Origin: Portulaca oleracea | Taxonomy: Eukaryota > Streptophyta > Magnoliopsida > Caryophyllales > Portulacaceae | Direction: 5' to 3' | Length of the DNA stretch: 64,000 bases | NCBI GenBank assembly: GCA_029582165.1 | Contig: CM055881.1 | Span: 26,083,594-26,147,593, forward strand | In this document: positions 1 to 11,664 of the stretch, one piece after another | How the letters are laid out: each line of letters opens with the position of its first letter | Position numbering within the stretch: the stretch's first letter is position 1 | Program-made: the position numbers and the translations under genes | Notes under the pieces: generated by a model | Database searches by the model: none | What the model was told of the DNA's origin: nothing | The model's input: the letters and a program-made list of their open reading frames with translations, nothing else

Positions 1-1039
1 CCATACCCCTTCAGAAAAAGCTAAACGTTGGAGGAGCAATTACTACGAGACAAACTCACTATACCAATTGACATTTGAGAATTGTAGAACAGGGACTATC
101 TCATCATCACAGCCTTCATAGGATGAACTCATTTTTGGTACAGAGAAATCTGAAGCTAAAAAGTATTGGGGAACAAGGCATATGTCCAAAGAGGAACCCA
201 CCAAGAAATGGTTCTACAAAATCTAAAACCAGATGAAAGACTCATTTTACTGCATCTGACATTTATTGACCTGCTGTTTTGGTTCAAAACTTTAGTGATT
301 TCTGATATCCATTTTAAGAATCCATTTCTTAGTTGACCTTAGGAGTTAGGATTACTTCCTAATGCTAAGAGGCCAGTGGCTTATTCTTTTAACGAGGAAA
401 AGAGTGATGCCCTCTCTCAAGGAGAGGGGGACGTGGAGTTAGCACGGGGCCTCATCCACTTAAGCTTAGGGGAGCGGAGAACGCCCACATGAACTTGGAT
501 AAAAAGAAGTAGCAATATTTGTCAGTGTTCAAGCATACAGATTGATTTGTTGGTTCAAGTGCCACAAGTATGGTAAAATAACCATTAGTATGATCTCGCA
601 TAATTCACAGAGAGGAAATCCAAGTGATAAGGAACTAGTTTGTTCAAATTAAAGTGCAACCAAAGGTTCAAACAATAACAAAACAAGAAATATGATAAAT
701 CCCCATCTTCCTCAACATGTTAGGAACTAAACCCTGAAATTTCTCAATCTTATTTCAGGCTAGGGGCAAATATAATCATATGATTTCTTAGACTTTCTAC
801 ATGGACACAGTTTACTGCTAAAAGATGCATAAAAGAACCCCTCCCCCCACTTTCCCTTTTTTTAAAAAAAAAAACGGTGCATCACACAACAGAAAAGAAT
901 AGTAAACCGTGTTATAACCTTTAGGTAAAAAAAGCGAAATTTGAAAAAGATAAATGAGATTCTTGGAATGCCCAGGTAACAAGTTTTTGAGTGTCCATTC
1001 AAGAGTTGAGACAGAAATTCAAGGATGACAACAGATTAC
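1..1039. other. Probable CLPX intron 3; no coding signal
   Basis: AT-rich sequence downstream (minus strand) of CLPX exon 3. The exon 3 donor reads CAG|GTAATC on the minus strand, so this stretch is expected to be intron. No exon continuing Walker A was recognised, and no other gene or RNA was seen. Confidence 0.5.
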
Positions 1040-3237
1040 CTGAGCCAGTGGGTCCCATCATGAGAATGTTACTTTTTTCAAGCTCCACTGGTTCTTCTGT
1101 TAAGTCTTGTTTGTCATCTGCCAAGTCCCGTGATTGCCTAGCTTTCCACATGACAAAAAGAATAAAGTTAGCTATCTTAGCAAGTTAATCAACAATAATT
1201 CCAATCACATGGACATATTTATGTTTTAGCCCTGGGCAATGATTGGTCCCAAAACAGTCTAAAAAATAGGCCTACAGAGATGACCAGGTGCTGAAGGCTT
1301 GTCCAATTAATGAATATCAGGGCACAACACTAGATATACAGCCCTTCCCACACACTAAAACGCTCTGACTCATTGACAAGCCATTACTCGTGAGAAGTCC
1401 AAACTCGCCAACAAATCCAGTAATTACTGGTATCATCCCCATATCCCGCCATGAATGAAAAAGAAATTTCTTTGTCAATGAATAATGCAGTGATAACATA
1501 GTAAGAATATGTTCCCATTCAATATCTAGGTCGTAGTCAGAAAATTTTCCTGAGTATAGTATTCACCAATTGAATGAAGTAACACCCGACAATAGGTCCA
1601 TAAATATATATTTTGCAGGAAATACAAAATCAAAAAAGGCATCCCATGCATGATTGCAATATAGTTAAGACAAGAAATGCAAAGTGGCAGACCTACCCAC
1701 CCCCCCCCCCAAGCCCAACGCACACACATAAAGAAGAAATTGCGCAAATGTTGCTGTTTGCAAGCATCCTAAGCTCTAGTATTCTAAGCATCTCCGACCC
1801 TACCAGACCAACAGCATATCCCATTTGTACAATTAGATTAATCCAACGGGCAAGCACAGCAGCAGGCTGAGGTAATCATCATCAAAATCAATGTTATAGG
1901 ATGATGTACATGCAGCCCTCAGACTATCTCTGTCATATTGAACACTGATACTCTTATAATTCTATAAAAAGCTGATGAGATAAGATATAATGCAAACCAC
2001 CCCCAAATGTAAATGCATAGTGTCATATTTTCACCCTGATGCCATGAAAAGTCTAAATTGCACAAAAAGAGGATAGATATGATTTAGTGCAAATCACCAA
2101 CCTCTGCAAGGACTCATAATAAATTCTCTTATAGTGATTGTACACAGCTACAGAAAGCACCTGCAAAACAAGACAAAGAGGAATAAAGCGATGGTTATTC
2201 AGGATATGACGAGCACTATGGCACTACTATTACTAGCTCATAAGCCAAAATCAACAACAAAGAATACTGAAACAATCCTTCCTCTCTTCATTAGTACTTA
2301 TGCAAAAATTTCACCAGATGAATAGCTACCTTGCTTACATAAACAACATTCGAGTGCTCCACTGATTTCAACCATCCAAGAGAAGAGAAACTTGATGGTT
2401 AAAAAAACCAAAAACTAAAATAAATGAAAGAAGCCCATGGTTCCAATAATAGAAAGCACATCAACCACAAAGAGGACCACATCTGACTTTCCCAAACTCA
2501 AAAAAAAAAAATAAAGTAACAGAAATGATCAAAAACACATCAATAGAGCCCATGTTCTATCATTTATCAATTATTCACCATTATAACATGTTGATGGTAG
2601 CAAAAGTACAATGACCTTGAAAAACACAGACAGCATAAATCCAAGGACAGTAACAAATAAAACTAGCAAAAAGGTATACCTTCTTAGCTTTTTGCTGCCC
2701 AATGACAAACTTATCAAGTCTTTTACAAATCTCCTTAGGGGTGGGAAAATTATTCCCCAAATTGGAGCCACCCCAATACCCCTCCTTTGAATTGGATCCA
2801 CCACCACCACCACCACCTGAGTTTGCCCCATTTCCATTCCCACCACCACCACCACCACCACCATTTCTACGGCGGCCGGAATCAACCCCAGACTGCAGCA
2901 CAATCCCATCAACAGGAGGCTGCCAAGGTTCAGGGGGGTCCCCAACACACCTCAAAACATCAAAATCAAAACCCAAGTTCTTCATTCTATGATGATGGCT
3001 AAATCCCATAGATTCATTCCCTCTATCAACAAATTCCCCACAAAGTGAAACAGGCTTGAAAGAAGCAAAATGATAAGGGATATTGACAAAGTAATCATCT
3101 TGTCTAGGTTTGTGGACACTATGTGAATTGGCCCTACGACCCACATGCATATGGTTCATTAGAAAGTATCTGAATTGAGAAGCTGTCAAAATAGCCGTTT
3201 CTTTGGTTGATTTGGATCTTAGGGCCGCTGCAGCCAT
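1040..3237 (-). CDS. CLPX: CLPX-like ATPase subunit of mitochondrial Clp protease, 5' part (three exons)
   Basis: AAA+ unfoldase that feeds substrates to the ClpP protease in the mitochondrial matrix. Exon 1 is 2680-3237 (186 codons), exon 2 is 2102-2160, exon 3 is 1040-1137; phases (0, 2, 1) agree and all introns are GT-AG. The N-terminus ([13 protein letters not shown]) is rich in Ala, Ser and Arg and poor in acidic residues, as in a mitochondrial presequence. A Gly/Asn-rich stretch lies at about residues 120-150. It is followed by the family signature [20 protein letters not shown], then exon 2 ([19 protein letters not shown]) and the start of Walker A (GPTGSG) at the exon 3 donor. No Cys4 zinc-binding domain is visible, so this is the zinc-less CLPX type. 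The remaining exons (Walker B, sensor motifs) were not found in positions 1-1039 and must lie left of the window. The start is the first Met of the open frame. Family assignment is firm; the exact paralog is not. Confidence 0.9.
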
Positions 3238-3525
3238 AATTATCTATTGTATCAACCTAAAATCAAAGCAGACAAACAGGGGAACAATACAGAAAACACG
3301 GATTGGATACAAGCTAGGAGAAATTGACAAAATCAAGACATGGGTTTTCTAGATTTCAACACCAATTCAAATGGGTAGGTCTTAGATTCTGTGATAAGTG
3401 ATGAAAAACACAGGTCTACAGATAGAGACAGAATTTGGACAATGAGGATAAATAAGTACAGGCAATGAACGATGGGGCGGTTATCGAATTATTTGGGGGG
3501 TATTTAGAGACCGGGAAATGCGAGG

Positions 3526-3572
<47 letters not shown>

Positions 3573-3660
3573 CTAGCACCTAGCAGAGGATGAAGAAATC
3601 GAAGGATAGAGCATACAATACAAACTAGAAGCACTCTCTTCCCCCAATCTTTCCTTCTCT
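3238..3660 (-). promoter_or_regulatory. CLPX 5' UTR/promoter with GA tract
   Basis: Sequence immediately upstream of the CLPX start codon. It contains a (GA)n tract at about 3531-3571 (CT-rich on the transcribed strand), a common feature of plant core promoters and 5' UTRs. No clear TATA box was identified. Confidence 0.4.
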
Positions 3661-4890
3661 AGAATATCTTCTATTTTTCATTTCATTGGTGACACAACAG
3701 TGGATTGAAACTACGTCGTCTGAGGTCACAAAATGGGATCTTGCCCTTGCTTGTGGGAGTGAACAAAGTGCTAACATGGGCAAACTGTGGAATACTTTTT
3801 TCTAGAAATCCTGAACAAATTACCCTTGTATGATTTCAGTACAATATAGTTTCGATTTAAATTTATGAACAAACGACAATTAATTTTACAAAGAGTGTAG
3901 TCTTTGCTTAATCTTAGAAGTTTGATACAGAGTTTGCTCATTTTAATTTAAAATATTGATCAATGTAAAGTATGAAGTATCTGTTACTAAAACTCGATGT
4001 TAATTTATTTAAATTTGGATCAGTCAAAATAAATCTTGGGATGATCACTTAATAATGATTGGTTTCTAAAACAATATTTAAAAGAAAATTGTAAATAACA
4101 ACAGTAACAACAACAAAGTTAGGTTACTTGAGCAACTAATACTTTAAAAGATACACCATTTTTTTTTGTTGGGGGCGGCGGGGCGGGGTGCATGACTAAA
4201 TCAAGCAAAGTTTCCAGGCTACTTATTTGTTATTATGTGCATAGGTTCGGAGGATAGATATGAGTATACCTGAGAAGAAAGGAGGGTTTTATTATAACCT
4301 ATGAGACCTCAGAGATGTGGTTTGATGTTAGCATTTTCATTAGTTAGTGGACATTATGGATTCAATTTAGTTTTCATATAATTGACTGTATCGTAGAGGG
4401 AGCTGCAAGGATGCTAGACGAATCTGAGCCATTGTGGTAGCATTGTGAGTTCGAGAACAACTTCACAAAGCGAAAGCGATTAGACATTGTTTTTTTTTTC
4501 GCGAAGGAGACATAAAGACTAGGTAAAACAAAAACAAATAAACTACAACAAATAAAAAGATGAATTAACCCATACCATGAATAACACTAGAAAGAGAGAC
4601 ACTTGTGTTACCAATATAGAAAACCTTTTCCATACTGGTTGATGCTTGTGTGCAATGATCCACCAAGGTCTATGCTACTTAAGTTGGCACTGATCCCTTA
4701 GTTAACTTCACTTTTTTCCTCCATAGGCAAAGTTTTTGCTGCCTCATGTCTTATCATGTAACTTACAATTCTAGCGAAGATAAAGACACGAGATTGTTCG
4801 TTCTCCCCATTATTTCCCCTTTTTACAGTTTCATGTCATGTGTATACCTATTTAGGGTCGTTTTGAGCCAAAATATTTTTCTTTTACCTA
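3661..4890. other. Intergenic AT-rich stretch
   Basis: No open frame with protein-family resemblance and no structural RNA were recognised. A short GC-rich run occurs near 4170. The stretch separates CLPX from the retroelement cluster. Confidence 0.4.
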
Positions 4891-6260
4891 AGCTTTTGTG
4901 AATGTTGCCTTAATAAAAGTGTCAACCTTATGCATTTTTGTTTCCTTTGTAGGTTTCATCCCGAGAAATAAACATTTGGGTCAAATTAAGCAAAACAAGT
5001 CTAAAAGGAGGTCAAGATCGAAGATAATCAAGCCAAACCCGGGCCGGGACCGAAGCCCGGGAGCTAATCGAGACACCCCGAACTAAGGACAAGAAAGGAA
5101 CCAAGGACAATGAGAGAACCAAGCAAAGAAAACCTCAAAGGAGGTTTGATCAGGGACATTACAATCGTGATACTGCAGGTCACGCCCCTGACCCCCGCTC
5201 AACCCAGCCAAGGCAAAAATGATAGAGGGAGGTCACGCTAATGACTAACGAGTCACGACCGTGACTCCCACGGAGAGGATTTCCCCTAGCAACAATGTCA
5301 CACCCATAAAAAGGAGTGTCACAGCCGTGACACTACGCGAGAGAAAAGTTGGGTTTCGCATTGTCACAGGCGCAACCAAGACTGTCACAACTGTGATACC
5401 TGAAGGCCTAAGATGTCGCGTGATTTCATGAATTGTTGGCAGATAAGACCCATAGGCAACCGCTAGGAGTCTTACATAATGTCCCTCTTTAGATAAGAGC
5501 CGCTTTGTGCCAGTAAATTTCATGGTTCTACACACATGAGAAGATCCTACACCGCAGATTATCCTAGGAAGATCCTTCCTTTCAATTGTGAATTGTAAGA
5601 TGGGCATGAAGGAAGGGACAATGGTTATCAAGCTAGGAAGGTCAATGATAGAGTATGAGGTACGAGCAAACAAGAAAGTCTCAAAACAAGCAATGGAAAA
5701 GATTCAAGATGATGGTGATCCAGTTCTAAAATCGATTCAAGAACGGATCAAGGATCCCGATGGTTAGGAGTCAATAACGTCGAGCTAACGACGTTAAACA
5801 AAGCACCTCGGGGAGGATACATCACTCTTCTTTTATCTATTCGATCCTCCCCACTTTTTTTTACTTTTTGTTATTTCTTCCTATTTTTTTATCTCTTAAG
5901 TAATTTTAACCTTGTTATTTCATTACTTTTCCTTTTTATTGTGCAGAGAAAAGAAGAAATTTAGGTGAATTTTTGGTTATTGTTGGAGTTTTACTTTCTA
6001 ACCTAATGATTTTAGAGTGAGAGAGATGTTTGTAGGAACTTAAAGCATGCTAAAGTGTAGAAGAAGCAAAAGGAAACAAGGAAAAAGGGGAAAAGCAATG
6101 CAAAATCTTGGAAAAATGGAGTTAATAATGTCAGGTAGAAAAACGCTGCCAGCACCCTCAAAACGCTGCCAGCGCCTCTCCCAGAAAAAAACAGGTAATG
6201 AAATTTTGTCGCACGTTGCCAACGCCTGGAAAACGCTGGCAGCGTTTCTGGGTTTTTCAT
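4891..6260 (+). mobile_element. Degenerate Gypsy (Athila/Tat-type) retroelement sequence
   Basis: No intact gene. Near 5780-5812 is GAGCTAACGACGTTAAACAA followed by a GGGGAGG block; to my knowledge this kind of sequence follows pol in Athila/Tat-type Gypsy elements. Around 5185-5395 several copies of a GTCACnnCCGTGAC-like palindrome occur. Around 6145-6250 copies of CGCTGCCAGCG/CGCTGGCAGCG occur. It precedes the ATHILA ORF-1-like pseudogene in the same orientation, so both probably belong to one plus-strand element. The left border was not found. Confidence 0.45.
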
Positions 6261-7011
6261 GAAATTTTGTCTGCCTTTTCACTCAAGTCGGTCCCCCCCC
6301 CCCTTCAAATTAAAACCTAACTTTCCTCTTCACTTCTTCTTCTCCCTCGACGAAGCGCTGCCCCCCCCCCCCCACATCCTCCTCCTCTTCTCTTTGCTCT
6401 TCATCGGCGGACACCACCACCACTATCTCTCATCTTCTTCTTCCTCCCTTCTTCCACCTCTCTCTCGCACTTACCTCACCACACACAAGTTTTTGCTTCA
6501 ATCTTTAGTTCCACAACTTCATCAAGGTAAACTCTTCAATCTCCCTGTTTTACTCTATTAATATCTAGTAATTGTGGTATAATTTTGTTTTGATTCATGA
6601 ATTACTTGGTAATTTGCTTAAATTATTTGATATACCAAGTTTATGCTCAAAGATTTCAAGTGATTTTTCTTAGGTTGTTTTTGAAGTTGAATTCTTGAAT
6701 TAGGGCATAATGGAGTTTGATGTTTGTGATCCTTTTTAGCTTCAAGATTGAGAATTTATTGTGTTGGGTAGGTTTTGGGAGTTATGTGATAGAAAATTTA
6801 TGAAATTTAGGTTTGATTTGGGATGATGGTTATCTTATGGTGTTGTGCTATGTTTTTGATGACTTTTATAGGTTAGAATACTTTAGTTTTCCATTCTTGG
6901 CATCAAACAAGCATGGGGGAGTATTTAGTCATGCAAAAATTTCATTGCTTTCATGCTTCCTTGATGCTTTGATGTTATCTTGGTGGTATACTAATTTTTG
7001 AATCTTTTAGG

Positions 7012-8370
7012 ATGGTAAAAACAAAGAATGTGAACTTTTTCGGGCCTCCATCTGGTGATGGTGGTGTAAACAGAAGCCGGAAACGCAAGGCTTCTGCTGC
7101 GGAAAAAAGAAAGCAAAAAGTCGCTCCTTCTCGAGACTCAAGAAGTAGCAACCCCTTCAATTTTGAAGGGGACATCAAACCTAGGTATGATTCTCTTTCA
7201 AAACAAGTTTTAATACCTACAAAATATCTACATGAGGATTTCTTGAGAAACTGTGGTATGCTTGATGATGTTATTTGGTTGTTGGAACGTGGCCAATTGA
7301 CCCATATTGCTAGGCTAGGTGAGCCAACCTATAGGGGGATTACTTTGGAATTTCTGAGTACTATTGAGGTGAACCTTCGTGGGAGGGATGGTCTTATTCG
7401 TTTTCAACTTATTGGTAGGATTGGGGAGATGATTATCTCTGAATTTGCCCGCATTTTTGGTCTTCCCGAGCGCACTTGTAGAGACCTACACCTTATTCCT
7501 TTGAACTGGGACGGGGAGGGTTTCTTTCGCAGGATATCTGGTGTCGGTAACTGAGACCCTAGTAACTCCACCTCCACCCTTATCAAGAACCCCGCTTTGA
7601 GGTATGCACACCGCATCCTCTCATGCGGTATCTTTGGGAGGCCTGGGAATTCAAACAAGACCACTAAATCTGACTGTTACATGTTGCATGCTATGCTTGA
7701 TGCCGACAACCTTGCTGACCCTGCCGCCCTGTTTGCATCGCACCTTTCACGCCTTGCTACCTCATCCACCGTAGGGATAGCCATAGGTGGATACATTACG
7801 CACCTAGCTCGCCAATTTGATTTTAGACCAACCATGGCCGCCCCTGACCGTGTTCCTGGTAGCATGTATATAAATGGAGTCCAATGTCATTCCTTTAATA
7901 TGTGCAAATTCGATAGTGACCAGCATTGTCTATGGATTTACCCTAACAATGTAAGGTTTCCCTTACCTCACCCCCACCTCTCCCCTAAAACCGAAGCAAA
8001 CCTTCTTTGGATGCCTCCCATTCCTGATGCCGAGCCCCAATAGCAGCCTGGACCCCAACAACAGCTTGACCTTTAACCCCAACAACCTCCCATAGATCAT
8101 GAGGGGCATTACCGCGACCTCCAGTTAGCTATTGGTCGGACCGAGCGCCGAGTTAATGAGTTGCAGGAGTATCTTGTTGAGATGAGGAACCAATCCGATG
8201 GGCGTTTCACACGTCTTGACGAGTCTATCGCCCACCTTTCCGGCCTTATTCAGGCCATGCACCACCACCCTCCTCCACCACCAAAACACCAAACCGCCCC
8301 ATCGCCACCGAGGATGATTGATCCTTTGCTCCGCCCCTTCCCTCTTCACCATTGTCTTTTGCATTGAGGA
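7012..8370 (+). pseudogene. ATHILA ORF-1-type retrotransposon gene, three in-frame stops
   Basis: One reading frame of about 451 codons from ATG 7012, broken by TGA (7552), TAG (8041) and TAA (about 8074). The N-terminus has basic, nuclear-localisation-like clusters (RSRKRKASAAEKRKQK). The middle carries a GRIGEMIISEFARIFGLP-type segment typical of the ATHILA ORF-1/putative plant transposon protein family. The C-terminal part is Q/P-rich and then helical (QLAIGRTERRVNELQEYLVE). The function of this family is unknown. A stop-free leader with a possible intron (GTAAAC near 6527 to TTTTAG at 7006-7011) precedes the ATG, fitting expression by splicing, but this is inference. The three stops make it non-functional. 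Confidence 0.7.
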
Positions 8371-10184
8371 CAATGCAGTGTTTAAGCATGGGGGGTTATC
8401 TATCCACTTTGTGAATATTTCTTCTTATTTCTCTTTATCTTTCTGATTTTCTCTTATTTTCTTTCATTTTAGTTTATTTTCATCTTTCTTTTTCTTGTAA
8501 AAAATTAAAAAAATTAGAAAAAGCCAAAAAAAAATTAGAAAAGGCAAGGGAAAAAAACAAAAAAAAAATATAAGATAGGATTAGCATTAATAATCTGAAA
8601 CACCTTCGGTGATGATTTGTAAACCGATTTTACTTTCAGTTTGCCTTGCTTCACCTAGTAATGTCTAGATGAGAACTTAAAAGTTTTTGAAACCGATTTC
8701 TTCAAAACTTCTAATTTTGAGTCAAGTTATGAAAAATGTGTTTAACTGTTTGACTATCTTAGTAAGTTTAAATATGCGTACCGTAAATCTTTGGGCTAGG
8801 TTGAGTTGATTGTGCCCTATCTCGTGAGTCCACATAACCAAAAGTATGGATTGATCACTTTTATCCATCCTTTTATTTTATGAGTGACTTCACCATTAGT
8901 TGTATCTCTAGAACTTGTTTTGCATCTTGCTTAAGACTGCATCTTTGCATTGCATATTGTGACGAAGTGATTGAGGCATTCATTTTTATTTTGTTGAACT
9001 ACATAACCAAACAGCCTCCCTAACGATGTAATTACCACTTTTTAGCCCCGTCTAGCCTTTGTTTATCCTTCTTTTATGATTGAACCCCGGCAATACAAGC
9101 CTTGGCATGCAATAATTCCTATCCTTCTCCTTGCTTGGATGTGTGAGAGTTTGTTATTTTTGAAGAGAGAATTGGTTTAGTGTGCTACTATCGAAATTGA
9201 GAAGTTGGGGAGTGATTGTGATCTTTGATTTAAATTGGGATAAATTATAGTTCTCATTTATTGTCAGTTAGTGTTTGGTTGAGTTGTTATTATACCATAT
9301 TGAGGTCAAAGCCATGGTTATATATTTTCTTCTTCCTTAATCACCCACCAAAAAGAGAAGTAGTAGAATAAAAAAAATGAAAAAAATAAAAAAAAAAAGG
9401 AGAAAAAGAGTTCCAAAAAAGAAAAGGGTGATTAGGGAGACTCAATTGGAAGTTCTAAAAGCTTTTGACCCGGTTGTAAAGTTAGATGAGGTGTTTGATA
9501 TCAATGAGGGAGAAAAGTGAGTTCCTTGCATAATTAAGCAAGAAGGTGAGTTGAGAGCAAGTCTTTGTTGAAAATCAGTCAAAGCATTGCTCTTTAGCTC
9601 CTCATATCCAAAATTTTACCACTCCTTTCCCCTAGCCTAAGCCTCATTATAACCCAAAAAAAGTCCTCTTGATTGTCACTTGTGCATTGCATTCTTGCAG
9701 TGGAGAGCGAGATTTTTACCAAGCTTATAGTAGGTCGCTTATTCTAGTCTAAGTATGAGAAAAACCCACATATATGCATTCAAATTTGAGTGTTTGAGCG
9801 TTCAATTTTTATCCTAAAGTGAGGTTTGCTCTTTTGATTGGCCTGTGTCCATAACTAACCGCGCATATTTGCATCTTTCTTGAGACTGTTGGTGGATTTG
9901 TGCATCTGAAGTGCTTGTTCTCTTGCTTTGGTTTCGAAAACTTCTTCCTTTCTATTTCGCACTGATTTTTGTTCTCTTCCAGATTAATCTTAGTGTTTTC
10001 TTATTGGACTGATGTGTTTGATTGGTTAGCCTGAGGGTGTGTTTAATTTTGTTCTTTTTAACCCTGTCGTAAACTGTTGCCGCTTCTCTTTCTTCCTAAG
10101 TCCTGTTTCCCTATTTGAGCCCTTCCTCCAGTTTTTGATTCTGACTTCCTTGAGGATAAGCAAGAGCTAAGCATGGGGGGATTT
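8371..10184 (+). mobile_element. 3' non-coding part of plus-strand Gypsy element
   Basis: Starts with the conserved hairpin GCATTGAGGACAATGC (8361-8376) and a G-rich block (GCATGGGGGG, about 8388), and ends with a second GCATGGGGGG purine tract at about 10171-10180 directly before an LTR start (TGATAAGTGA). No open frame of note lies between. AT-rich with several A-runs. Confidence 0.5.
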
Positions 10185-10487
10185 GATAAGTGATTATTTT
10201 ATAGTAATATTTAAGGTTCAAACACATGTATTTCATGCTTTGTATACATGGAATTCCATGTTTTTATACCAATTTATGTGATTTCTTCACTTGGTTGCGA
10301 GATTGGTGCATTTTGTAGGGATCATTGAAAATACACCTAAAAGCATGAAGAATTGGAGGAAAAAGGGAGGAAAATGAGAAGAAATTAAAAAGAAAGTTGA
10401 AGGAGAAGGAAATTAGAAGGAAGAATGACCCAATTTGAAAGAAAAAGCACGAAAATAAAGCAAAAACAAATATACATAGTATATACA
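10184..10487 (+). mobile_element. Truncated 3' LTR beginning TGATAAGTGA
   Basis: Directly follows a polypurine tract (GCATGGGGGGATT). It begins TGATAAGTGATTATTTTATAG, matching the first bases of the inverted LTR at 12905-14420 and of that ending at 40846. It stops after about 300 bp, where sequence of the opposite orientation starts. Confidence 0.6.
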
Positions 10488-10505
10488 CCCCCATGCTTGA
10501 ATCTA

Positions 10506-10629
10506 GCATTGTCCTCAATGCAAATGACGCAGGTAAGAGGGGAAAAACTGAAATTGTTAGCAATGTTGCATTGTCCTCAATGCAAAGGACGCAGGTAAGA
10601 GGGGAAAAGCTGAAATTGTTAGCAATGTA
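10506..10629 (-). repeat. Two tandem 62-bp units containing the GCATTGAGGACAATGC hairpin
   Basis: Units begin at 10506 and 10568 and differ at only a few positions. Each carries the inverted repeat GCATTG-AGGA-CAATGC. On the minus strand the hairpin is followed by a purine tract (GCATGGGGG, about 10488-10497), the same arrangement as at 8361-8397 on the plus strand. Confidence 0.8.
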
Positions 10630-11664
10630 CAACTAACTTAAAACAAACTTACAACAAAATTAAAACCATCAGGACTCCCCCAAGCTTGCACATTACTAAC
10701 ATGCAAGATTCAAGATTTCTACCTTAACCACTCAACTCTACCAATCAAGAACAGAATATAACAAATTTCAAATTCTCAAAATAGAGGGTCGATATATCCA
10801 ACTCCAAACCATCACATTCCTCTTCGAGAACACTACTCTAATTATGCATAACAACAACAAGGGTATAAAACTCACCTAATTAAACAACCTAAATATACAA
10901 GCTAGTATCAAAAACTACACAAGCAAGGTGCACCAAACTATGAGCATGAACAATGGTGAATTGGAGTAACATATCCAAGTATAACTCATGAGATATGCAA
11001 AAACACACCAAAAATACTAGCAAGTAATAATGAAGTTGAAGAAGTAAGTGACGTACCTTGAAGTTGCTTGAATAAAAGTAGAAGTAAAAGGATTTTGAAA
11101 ATTTTCAGATCTGGAAATTGTTATGAACGAAATCTGGAAGGGATGTTGAGTGAAGTGGGGGGGTCGGGGAAGTAAAAGAAAAACAAATAAAAGGATTAAA
11201 AGAAAAAGAAAGAAGTAGAAAATGTTTGAAGAAAATTAGGGGTTTTGAAATATTGCGGAAAGTGACGGGAATTCGAAAGTATGGCTGAAAAAGAGGGGGC
11301 GCTGGGAGTGTCTTTTTTTTTTTTTAATGCTGGGAGCGTCATAGGTTTCGCAACTTTTTCGTCTTTTTGTCTTTGGCGGCGCAAAGCTTTCAACACAGGC
11401 ATAACCGTAGCAATTTTGAGACAACACCGACGTTTTTACTTCAGCATAATTGTTTTCTCCTTCGTCTCTTCATTCAAGAATTAAATCCGCTTACACAAAA
11501 TATTAGAAATCTAATTATTAAAGAGATAATTGAAAATAAAACTTGAAAAAATCAAAGAGAAATTAGGAACTCGAAAATTAAAATAAACTCAGTTAAAAAG
11601 TTAGGATCCAGGTCTTTGTTCCGGATGTCGCCAATGCCCTTAGTAGCTTGTCAAACTCCTCTTC

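Noticed and set aside
2571..3002. Pro-rich and His-rich open frames overlapping CLPX exon 1
   Set aside because: Shadow frames of the CCACCA repeat that encodes the CLPX Gly run.
5245..5673. 142-codon minus-strand open frame
   Set aside because: Covers the palindrome-bearing retroelement sequence and resembles no protein family; probably chance.
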